DNA of 6,215 bases, taken from contig JAFSBP010000139.1 of NCBI GenBank assembly GCA_017437205.1, positions 1-6,215 of the forward strand, read 5' to 3'. Positions 1-5,648 of this stretch are shown piece after piece. The stretch is from Lachnospiraceae bacterium. GTDB lineage: Bacteria; Bacillota; Clostridia; Lachnospirales; Lachnospiraceae. The position numbers were made by a program, and so were the translations under genes. Below the pieces are notes generated by a model. It made no database searches, had not been told where the DNA came from, and was given only the letters and a program-made list of their open reading frames with translations. Position 1 is the stretch's first letter. Each line of letters begins with the position of its first letter.

Positions 1-341
1 AACACATCATCATAGGTCATAAACTCGCCATTTCCAGACGCAACATTTTCTGCTTCCGCGGTCATCAATTCTACCGCAGGGCGTATCTTTTCCTGTCTTT
101 TTTTGAACTCTTCTAAGAGTTCTTTTCCGGATAGACCATCATCAATCAGCTCTGCTAAAATATGCTCTGCAAAGTCCCCGCCGGAAGAATTCCTCGCCGG
201 TCGAAGAATCAGTTCATTTCCCCGAAGGATACATTCCGCCTCATCCCCAAACCCAATCAAGGTGAAAAATTTCTGCGGAATCGTAATCTGACGTTCACTT
301 CCGAAGCCGGGGATCAGACAGTATATATTTCTAACTACCAC
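1..341 (-). CDS. AbrB/MazE-like DNA-binding protein, probable antitoxin, 5' part
   Basis: The minus-strand frame is open from a stop at 350-348 to the left edge of the window, giving at least 113 codons from the GTG at 341; the 3' end lies outside. Residues 13-50 fit a swapped-hairpin AbrB/MazE domain: GSERQITIPQKFF, then GDEAECILRGNELILRP. Next come helical segments (about 54-105) with DFAEHILAELIDDGLSGKEL and EEFKKRQEKIRPAVE, rich in charge. The last visible residues, FMTYDDV, resemble the acidic YDD(V/I)FG tail of antitoxins that embrace a RelE/ParE-type toxin, so a toxin gene may follow. Such proteins usually bind their own promoter and neutralise the partner. There is no in-frame ATG in the first 90 codons; the candidates are GTG at 347 or 341, both inside the nagA end, with only a weak GGAAA-like site upstream. 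The 7-base overlap with nagA would couple translation. The domain call is good; the start and the toxin partner are inferred. Confidence 0.65.
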   Translation of the reverse strand, partial: MVVRNIYCLIPGFGSERQITIPQKFFTLIGFGDEAECILRGNELILRPARNSSGGDFAEHILAELIDDGLSGKELLEEFKKRQEKIRPAVELMTAEAENVASGNGEFMTYDDV

Positions 342-1486
342 CGGCACTTATTTCCGCACACAAAGACTTCCCGTATCTTCACGTCATTGTCGAACACCAC
401 GATGTCAGCGTCTTTTCCCGCTTCTAGCGTTCCCTTGTTAAGCCCTAGGATTTCAGCCGGTACTTTTGTGATCATCTTCACTGCAGTTGCCATATCCACA
501 CCAACCTCACGTGTCATCACGCGGATTAAACAATCTGATGTTGCGATACTTCCAGCAAAGGCACTTCGATCTCTCAGTTTGCACACTCCGTCCTCGATGA
601 TAAACGCAGTATTCAAGGTAACTCCTTCCGTAACGTTCGTCCCTGTAAGCGCCAGACTATCTGTACATAAAACGATGCGATCCTTTCCCTTTATTTTCAA
701 AATCAAACGAATCAGCTCTGGCGGCAGGTGCCTGCCATCGGCAATGATTTCCACATATAAATCGTCATTCATATAAGCTGATTCGATAACGCCGAGTTTT
801 CGGAATCCAAATTTTCTCGTAACAGTGGAAGTGCAAGAATACAGGTGGGTCACCAGTCCGCAGCCATTTTCTGTCGCCCACTGCATATCTTCGTAAGTCG
901 CGTTCGTATGGCCGGCAGATGCAACGATCCCATGTTCCGTCAAGTACTTACAAAATCTTCCGTTCACATCATTTTCCGGCGCATATGTCCAGCGCGCAAT
1001 CACGTTGCCCGCCTCATTGATAAGCTTTTCATACTGTTCCGGAATCGGGGCTGTGATAAAGTCAGGACATTGGGCTCCGCACTGCTCTGCGCTCAGATAC
1101 GGACCTTCCAAATGAAGGCCGATGATATTCGGTTCCAGCGTGATATCCGCCATCGCCTTCTTTACCTCGACCACCGATTTCTCCATTACCTCAAACGGCG
1201 CAGCGGAGATGGTCGGACAAATCGATGTAGTTCCGTGAGACAGATGAAAATTGGCCGCCTGCACGATATCCTCTGCACTACCCAAAAATTCATAACCTGC
1301 CCCACCGTGGGCATGTATATCGATAAAACCGGGTGCCACGTAATATCCCGTATAATCATACTCCACATCATACGGAAGTACTGCTGAAGTAACCGCAGTG
1401 ATCACCCCGCGATCTTCAAAATAAACATACCCGGAAAATAGCGCTTCTCCAACAATTAATTTGTCACTCTTTAACCTTGTAATCAT
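335..1486 (-). CDS. nagA: N-acetylglucosamine-6-phosphate deacetylase
   Basis: A 383-residue amidohydrolase-superfamily enzyme, normal length for NagA, which removes acetate from N-acetylglucosamine-6-phosphate to give the NagB substrate. The TIM-barrel metal site is visible: GFIDIHAHGG with His58 and His60, HLEGPYL with ligand Glu127, SAGHTNA with His193, THLYSC with His214, IADGRH with His253 and CTDSLALTG with catalytic Asp276. Small N- and C-terminal beta segments (about 1-50 and 350-383, ending after AGKDADIVVFD) complete the fold. It departs from the E. coli enzyme at two active-site loops: HLYSCTST where HLYNAM is usual, and TDSLALTG where TDAT/TDAM is usual. The start ATG has AGAGGTG at good spacing, placed just after the nagB stop codon 10 bp away, so the two are surely co-transcribed. 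The stop codon overlaps the probable start of the next gene. Substrate preference may differ slightly from the textbook enzyme. Confidence 0.9.
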   Translation of the reverse strand: MITRLKSDKLIVGEALFSGYVYFEDRGVITAVTSAVLPYDVEYDYTGYYVAPGFIDIHAHGGAGYEFLGSAEDIVQAANFHLSHGTTSICPTISAAPFEVMEKSVVEVKKAMADITLEPNIIGLHLEGPYLSAEQCGAQCPDFITAPIPEQYEKLINEAGNVIARWTYAPENDVNGRFCKYLTEHGIVASAGHTNATYEDMQWATENGCGLVTHLYSCTSTVTRKFGFRKLGVIESAYMNDDLYVEIIADGRHLPPELIRLILKIKGKDRIVLCTDSLALTGTNVTEGVTLNTAFIIEDGVCKLRDRSAFAGSIATSDCLIRVMTREVGVDMATAVKMITKVPAEILGLNKGTLEAGKDADIVVFDNDVKIREVFVCGNKCRW

Positions 1487-1496
1487 GTCTCACCTC

Positions 1497-2252
1497 TTAC
1501 AGCAGCGAAGAACTCTCTGCATCCAGATACAAAATGGCCGCAAGATGTTCTCTCAATACTGTTGCCGGACAAGTTTCACTGATCTCCCCGTAAACCGTTG
1601 TTTTTACCGCGTTTGCCTTCGTAATTGCCGGAACAATACAAAACAACTGCGGTGCCTGAATAAATACCGGACAGGTCAGCGTGATTGCACGCTTAGGCAC
1701 CTGATCAATTGTAGCAAAGCAGCCGTCATTTACCTGTTGCTGCCTGCACACCTCATCAAGCGATACCGTCTTCACCTTCTTCGTATCCTTAAAATCAGCC
1801 ACCCACGGATCATTAAACGCAATGTGACCGTTCTCCCCGATGCCGAGCACAATGATATCCACCGGATTCTCGTTCAGAAGCTTTTCGTACCGCTCACATT
1901 CCTTCTCGGGGTCAGCCGCCTCACAATCGATCAAATTCACCGATTTGAACGGAACCTTTCCGAAAATATGATCCATCAGAAAACGTCCAAAGCCCTGGGG
2001 CGCGCTCTTGTCCAGTCCGATGTACTCATCCATATGGAATGCATTGATCCGACTCCAGTCCACATCACTCTCCGTCAGCATCTTCAACACCTCATTCTGT
2101 GAGGGTGCCGCCGCAAAGATCATGTTTATCTCTTCCTTCTCCTCCAGCTTTGCCTTGATGGCCGCCACGATCTCCGCCGCCGCTACCTGTCCCATCTCGG
2201 TGCGGGAAGCCATCGTTTTTACGGTCAGTTTATCTGCTTTAAATTCGTTCAT
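1497..2252 (-). CDS. nagB: Glucosamine-6-phosphate deaminase, divergent NagB type
   Basis: A 251-residue cytoplasmic enzyme expected to convert glucosamine-6-phosphate to fructose-6-phosphate and ammonia, the entry of amino sugars into glycolysis. The family signature VLGIGENGHIAFNDP (135-149) carries catalytic His143, and AFHMDEYIGL (71-80) carries the acid Asp75-Glu76 corresponding to Asp72 of E. coli NagB. Lys212 in ITKANAV fits the phosphate/allosteric-side lysine region. Two deviations stand out: the usual phosphate-binding TGG/STP loop is replaced by AAPSQNE (48-54), and the E. coli Asp141/Glu148 pair reads Asn141/Asp148. Asn at 141 also occurs in Gram-positive NagB as I recall. A GTG at 2282 would add ten residues but has no ribosome binding site; the ATG at 2252 has AAGGAA about ten bases upstream, so I use it. 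nagA follows after 10 bp. The substrate may be another hexosamine-6-phosphate; the NagB-like fold is certain. Confidence 0.88.
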   Translation of the reverse strand: MNEFKADKLTVKTMASRTEMGQVAAAEIVAAIKAKLEEKEEINMIFAAAPSQNEVLKMLTESDVDWSRINAFHMDEYIGLDKSAPQGFGRFLMDHIFGKVPFKSVNLIDCEAADPEKECERYEKLLNENPVDIIVLGIGENGHIAFNDPWVADFKDTKKVKTVSLDEVCRQQQVNDGCFATIDQVPKRAITLTCPVFIQAPQLFCIVPAITKANAVKTTVYGEISETCPATVLREHLAAILYLDAESSSLL

Positions 2253-2289
2253 CGTTCTTCTTTCCTTTCTTTCGGTATTCACCAGTTTA

Positions 2290-2318
2290 ATTTTCGCACA
2301 GATTTAGCGCAATGTAAA
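2290..2318 (-). promoter_or_regulatory. Putative sigma-70-type promoter for nagB-nagA
   Basis: The minus strand has TTTACA (2318-2313, five of six bases of the -35 consensus), a 17-bp spacer, then GAAAAT (2295-2290, four of six bases of the -10 consensus). Transcription would start near 2283, leaving a leader of about 30 bases before the nagB ATG. It is the best promoter match in the 195-bp gap between the MATE gene and nagB. I see no GC-rich hairpin followed by a T run in the gap, so read-through from the upstream operon is also possible. Confidence 0.4.
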
Positions 2319-2342
2319 TCGACCATTTTTAAATTTATCGAC
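2318..2342 (-). promoter_or_regulatory. Possible operator: GTCGAT direct repeat around a TAAATTTA palindrome
   Basis: Two GTCGAT copies (2342-2337 and 2323-2318 on the minus strand, 19 bp start to start) flank the perfect palindrome TAAATTTA (2330-2337). The right copy touches the putative -35 box of nagB. The position suits a repressor or activator of the amino-sugar genes, but it does not match the NagR/YvoA-type consensus I know, and no regulator gene is in the window. A carbon-catabolite cre site is only loosely approximated here. Confidence 0.2.
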
Positions 2343-2358
2343 GAAATCTTCTTAAATC

Positions 2359-2395
2359 ATTACAACACCGGACTCAAATATTACATTTTGATTAC
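2359..2395 (-). repeat. Three GTAAT direct repeats at about one and two helical turns
   Basis: On the minus strand, GTAAT occurs with its 5' base at 2395, 2384 and 2363, start-to-start spacings of 11 and 21 bp. The last two copies extend to TGTAAT. Regular spacing on one face of the helix upstream of the nagB promoter could mark binding of a regulator. The motif is short and AT-rich, and the first copy overlaps the coding-like stretch after the MATE gene, so chance is a real alternative. Confidence 0.2.
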
Positions 2396-2491
2396 GTCAC
2401 CCTTCTTCAGCACACCCTTGGGTACTTCAATCAAAAACCGAATATCCTTAACCTTCTTCGGTCTGCAGCCACTTTTCTGACATAAGTCTCT
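2381..2491 (-). other. Coding-like open stretch overlapping and following the MATE stop codon
   Basis: In the +1 frame relative to the MATE gene, the minus strand is open from 2491 to a TAA at 2383-2381. The part after the MATE stop reads KDIRFLIEVPKG followed by VLKKGDVIKM, which looks like the tail of a real protein rather than random AT-rich spacer. No ATG or convincing ribosome binding site begins it. It could be a remnant of a lost gene end, an extension reached by frameshifting, or chance. I do not recognise a family. Confidence 0.15.
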
Positions 2492-3827
2492 TTAAGGCAA
2501 ATCCACTCTTGATCACCCGCTTAAACTGCATTACCGCCAATACAAGCACTGCAGGAAGTTTTAGCCACACCCCCAACACAAAACCTATCGGCAGTGACCA
2601 CATATAAACCGGCGCCACATCATAATACATTGCCCGCCTGCTGTCTCCTCCTGCGCGCATCGCTCCCATGATCATGCAGCTAGCAAAGCTTCTGAAAGGC
2701 ATATACAGCGCATAAACTGCCACCATACTCTCTGCCATTTGCCGGGTTTCCTCCGTCAATTCACCAAAAAACGAAACGACGCAGAAATGGTTAAGCGCTA
2801 GCATCAGCACCATGATTGCCACACCGACCTCAATTCCAATCACCGCATATCGCTTCGCAGCCAGCTTGGCTTCCTCACGCTTTCCTTTTCCTAGCATATG
2901 GCTGATGGTTACGCAGGCTCCGATAGAGATACCATAAAAGCAAGCATTTCCCAGCTTTTCCATCTGTCCGGCAACACTTATCGCCGAAACAGCTACCACA
3001 CCCATGCGCCCAAACACCATATTAAAGGCAGACAGACCAATTCCCCACAGGCTTTCATTGAAAATAACCGGCAACGTGTCCTTCAAAAAGATTTGAAGAT
3101 TTCCTCGACGAATATAGCTCAAATCTGACATCCGGAAACAATAATTCTTTTCCTTAAATGTTACATAGAATACCAAATACAGCACCAACTCGGCCACTTT
3201 ACACAGCAGTGTAGCAACCGCTGCTCCCGCCACACCCATCGCCGGAATCACACCAAAACCATAGATAAAGATATAATTCAGACCGGTCTTTAATACAACT
3301 GTAGACACGGATACGATCAGTGGTACGGATGGACGATTTGTGGCGCGGAAGAAACAACCCAGCGAATTGGAAATTCCGTAAATCGGATTCATCGGCGCAG
3401 TGATAATCAGATAGATGACACCCTCGGCAATCAGCACCGAATCATCGGTATATATTCCCAAAAGCAGTCTGGGAACTGCGAATGATGCAACCATGATCAA
3501 AGTATTCATCACCGTACAAAGAAAGCACATCACTGAAAATATCTTTTTAAATGCTCTCTCATTTCCTGCTCCGTACAGCCTGGACAGTATAACCGATGCA
3601 CCACTGGTGATACCAAAAGTGATCAAACTGGCCACATAGAACACCTGATTTGCCAGTGATACCGCTGAGACTGCCGTCTCTCCCATATCGCTGATAATTG
3701 AAACATCAATCATTCCAAACAGTGCTACTGTCAGATTCTGCAATGCAATGGATGTTCCAAATCTCGCCACCTGCCTCCAAAAACTGCGCTCAGGGAGCAG
3801 GATTTGCCTGACTTGATCGTTTAACAT
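2448..3827 (-). CDS. MATE-family multidrug/metabolite exporter
   Basis: A 459-residue, strongly hydrophobic inner-membrane protein of typical MATE length, expected to have twelve membrane helices and to export a cationic or organic compound using a sodium or proton gradient. Two homologous halves are visible, about residues 20-225 and 245-435. The first opens with RFGTSIALQNLTVALFGMID and contains ITSGASVILSRLYGAGNE (73-90); the second repeats the pattern with IFNESLWGIGLSAFNMVFGRMG and IGACVTISHMLGKGKREEAK (302-321). The loop GCFFRATNRPSVP (157-169) and its counterpart MRAGGDSRRAMYYD (390-403) are also family features. Two adjacent start codons exist, GTG at 3830 and ATG at 3827; GGAGG at 3839-3835 is seven bases from the ATG but only four from the GTG, so I prefer the ATG. 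It follows the C39-like gene by 15 bp and is probably the last gene of that operon. The substrate is unknown; co-occurrence with two peptidases suggests a peptide-derived or amino-acid-derived one. Confidence 0.92.
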   Translation of the reverse strand: MLNDQVRQILLPERSFWRQVARFGTSIALQNLTVALFGMIDVSIISDMGETAVSAVSLANQVFYVASLITFGITSGASVILSRLYGAGNERAFKKIFSVMCFLCTVMNTLIMVASFAVPRLLLGIYTDDSVLIAEGVIYLIITAPMNPIYGISNSLGCFFRATNRPSVPLIVSVSTVVLKTGLNYIFIYGFGVIPAMGVAGAAVATLLCKVAELVLYLVFYVTFKEKNYCFRMSDLSYIRRGNLQIFLKDTLPVIFNESLWGIGLSAFNMVFGRMGVVAVSAISVAGQMEKLGNACFYGISIGACVTISHMLGKGKREEAKLAAKRYAVIGIEVGVAIMVLMLALNHFCVVSFFGELTEETRQMAESMVAVYALYMPFRSFASCMIMGAMRAGGDSRRAMYYDVAPVYMWSLPIGFVLGVWLKLPAVLVLAVMQFKRVIKSGFALKRLMSEKWLQTEEG

Positions 3828-3834
3828 CACTCTA

Positions 3835-3839
3835 CCTCC
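3835..3839 (-). promoter_or_regulatory. Ribosome binding site deciding the MATE start
   Basis: Minus-strand GGAGG lies in the 15-bp gap after the stop codon of the C39-like gene. It is seven bases from the ATG at 3827 and four bases from the GTG at 3830, which favours the ATG. Confidence 0.75.
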
Positions 3840-3842
3840 GGA

Positions 3843-4439
3843 TTAGCGTCTCCAGAACAAATACATTCCCGGAGTCCTGCCGGCAGTTTCCTTCTCTACC
3901 ACCTGCAAGTCACAGAGACAGATCACTCCGTTCTTTATCTCCACTTTTCCTTTTCGCCCTTCCTCATCATACTTTCCTTCCCTAAACGAAGGATCCAAAA
4001 TAGCAATTCTGCCGTCAGGCTCCTCTGCAATTGCGGCAACGTAATGTCCTCCATGAGTGAACACACCGATATAGTCCTCGCATTCTGCTACATGCAGTAC
4101 CGCTGCCCCGCCGGTTCTAAGGCAGTAACAAAGACGCTCGGGATCATTCGTCATCTCCAATGAAAGTCCCAGTTTCTCGGCAAACGCAGGCGCATACCGC
4201 TTATAATCTGTTCCGGACAGATGATTTGCTTTCATGTCATAAGAAAGCTGTATCGCTGACTGCAGATCAAAATCATAATTCACCAGCAAACGATCTGCCA
4301 CCATAATCGAAGCGCACAGCCCACAGCCTGATGATCTCACTGTAGTGTGCTTTCCGCGCTCGCACTGTTCCTCATTTTCAACGTCTGTCTTTGTTACATA
4401 ACTCATTTCAGAATAATCCAACTGACTTATATATTTCAT
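3843..4439 (-). CDS. C39-like (papain-fold) cysteine peptidase homologue
   Basis: A 198-residue single-domain protein resembling the Peptidase_C39_2-type papain-fold group. The N-terminal ISQLDYS segment supplies a candidate oxyanion glutamine (Gln6). SSGCGLCASIMVAD (36-49) matches the nucleophile helix with Cys39, GGHYVAAI (130-137) gives His132, and AILDPS (146-151) gives Asp149, so a full Gln-Cys-His-Asp set appears present. There is no signal peptide or membrane segment, so it should be cytoplasmic, unlike the C39 domains fused to bacteriocin ABC exporters; no such transporter is visible here. It is rich in cysteine: a CxxC at the active site (39, 42) and two CxC pairs (104/106, 174/176). 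The start ATG follows an AAGGAGA site at rather long spacing, about ten bases. It lies between the M20 peptidase (22 bp) and the MATE gene (15 bp). Activity could be proteolysis, another amide-bond or transpeptidation reaction, or none; family assignment is fairly sure, function is not. Confidence 0.75.
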   Translation of the reverse strand: MKYISQLDYSEMSYVTKTDVENEEQCERGKHTTVRSSGCGLCASIMVADRLLVNYDFDLQSAIQLSYDMKANHLSGTDYKRYAPAFAEKLGLSLEMTNDPERLCYCLRTGGAAVLHVAECEDYIGVFTHGGHYVAAIAEEPDGRIAILDPSFREGKYDEEGRKGKVEIKNGVICLCDLQVVEKETAGRTPGMYLFWRR

Positions 4440-4461
4440 TTGCTTTATCTCTCCTTAATCA

Positions 4462-5637
4462 TTACTTATTTTTATCAATACCAAATTTTTCCGGAAGTTC
4501 CATTATTGCTGCCGCAAGCACCTTCGCACTACTCGTCAGAGACTCTGCCACAAGATATTCCTCCGTTGAGTGGGCACGTCCACCTATCGGCCCCATCGAA
4601 CAAACGCTGGGGGCTCCCGCCATGGTGGTGTAGGATGCGTCTGAACCGCTGGATTTCATGTACGGAACCCGCTCTCCAAAGCCATACTTTTGGCAAACCT
4701 GATTGATGTGTTCTGCCAAAGCATAATTATCCTTTGTCGCCTCCATGGGCAAACGCTCACCGATTATTTCAAAGGTCGAGTGTGTTCCGGGAATGAAGGA
4801 CTTGGCAATAATGCCCTCCACATGATCCTTGATCTCCTGACGCTGCTCCATCCGCCAGTAACGGTTATACAGAATGAACTCAGCGTTTTCCGGCACAGTG
4901 TTTGGTGCTGTTCCGCCGCTTAAGAGTCCGCAGTTGTAGGTGATCTGCTCCTGATCACTGGGTTTCTCGATTTCCAGAATTTTCCACGCCGCCTCTTTGA
5001 TCGCACTGATGCCCTCTGCATAATGAACTCTGGCATGGGATGCCCTTCCCGTCACACGAACTTTGTAGCGGATTGAGCCCTTTCGTCCGACGGTAATTCT
5101 TTTCCCGTCACTGCCCTCCAGGGTGATCGCTGCCGCACAGCCTCTTGCCGAATCGCGGATAAAGCTCTTTCCGGCCTCTCCGGACAGACCTTCGCTGAGC
5201 TCCTCGTCACCGATCATGATAAACTTTAACGGACGCGCTTCATATCCGCATTCTTTCAGTACATCCATGACCAAAAGACCAACCACAAGTCCGCCCTTCA
5301 TGTCGCAGACACCCGGACCGTAAAATCTTCCGTTTTCTCTCCTAAACAACGGTTGCTGGAACGTGCCTTTGGGAAATACCGTGTCTAGATGCCCGGTAAA
5401 AGCCACAGGAGGCAGCTGTGCTTCTTCATTCCATGTGATCAGCAGACCGTTTCCCGCCTTTTCAAAGGGAACCGTCTTCACATGAAATCTTTTTCCCTCT
5501 GCGAAGGAACGGATGCGGTCTCCCACTTCATCTACGGCCGCCTTGTCCGGGGTGTAGCTTTCCAGTGTGACCAGTTCTTCCAAAAGAGACTCATATTCTT
5601 CACGTTTTGATTCGATACATTTAAATACTTTTTCCAT
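4462..5637 (-). CDS. M20-family zinc metallopeptidase, glutamate carboxypeptidase-like
   Basis: A 391-residue protein, normal length for the M20 (CPG2/ArgE/DapE) family of two-zinc exopeptidases and amidohydrolases. It splits a dipeptide or N-acyl amino acid; the exact substrate cannot be read from sequence. Metal and catalytic residues are present in order: His83 and Asp85 in TGHLDTVFP, bridging Asp112 in GPGVCDMKGG, Glu145-Glu146 in GDEELSEG, Glu174 in ITLEGSD, and His356 in GGRAHSTEEYL. The inserted dimerisation domain (about 185-295) has the RASHA motif with His201. The SGSDASY and GGRAHSTEEYL segments resemble the carboxypeptidase G2 branch more than ArgE or DapE. No signal peptide is visible, so it should act in the cytoplasm. 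The ATG is preceded by AAAGGAG with a six-base spacer, which fixes the start. It sits 11 bp after the CapA-family gene and 22 bp before the C39-like gene. A small oddity is Gly175 where relatives usually have proline after the metal-binding Glu. Confidence 0.92.
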   Translation of the reverse strand: MEKVFKCIESKREEYESLLEELVTLESYTPDKAAVDEVGDRIRSFAEGKRFHVKTVPFEKAGNGLLITWNEEAQLPPVAFTGHLDTVFPKGTFQQPLFRRENGRFYGPGVCDMKGGLVVGLLVMDVLKECGYEARPLKFIMIGDEELSEGLSGEAGKSFIRDSARGCAAAITLEGSDGKRITVGRKGSIRYKVRVTGRASHARVHYAEGISAIKEAAWKILEIEKPSDQEQITYNCGLLSGGTAPNTVPENAEFILYNRYWRMEQRQEIKDHVEGIIAKSFIPGTHSTFEIIGERLPMEATKDNYALAEHINQVCQKYGFGERVPYMKSSGSDASYTTMAGAPSVCSMGPIGGRAHSTEEYLVAESLTSSAKVLAAAIMELPEKFGIDKNK

Positions 5638-5648
5638 TTCCGACTCCT

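Noticed and set aside
103..291. Plus-strand small open frame of 62 codons
   Set aside because: The opposite strand here encodes the AbrB/MazE-like protein with a recognisable domain, which explains the region better.
162..776. Plus-strand open frame of 204 codons opposite nagA and the antitoxin gene
   Set aside because: It crosses the junction of two supported minus-strand genes, has low-complexity Ser/Thr/Pro composition and no recognisable domain.
845..1387. Plus-strand open frame of 180 codons opposite nagA
   Set aside because: It lies entirely within the metal-site region of NagA on the other strand, and its translation has no motif.
1461..2102. Plus-strand open frame of 213 codons opposite nagB
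   Set aside because: It is antisense to a clear NagB gene, and its translation shows no family motif and is full of Cys, His and Arg as expected from a shadow frame.
2253..2282. N-terminal extension of NagB from a GTG at 2282
   Set aside because: The added residues are highly charged, unlike NagB N-termini; no ribosome binding site precedes the GTG, while a purine-rich site precedes the ATG at 2252.
2411..2425. ACCC-AA-GGGT inverted repeat after the MATE stop as a terminator
   Set aside because: The loop is only two bases and no T run follows, so it would not work as an intrinsic terminator.
3843..4439. Bacteriocin leader-peptidase role for the C39-like gene
   Set aside because: There is no fused ABC transporter, no double-glycine precursor peptide gene and no signal peptide in the window.
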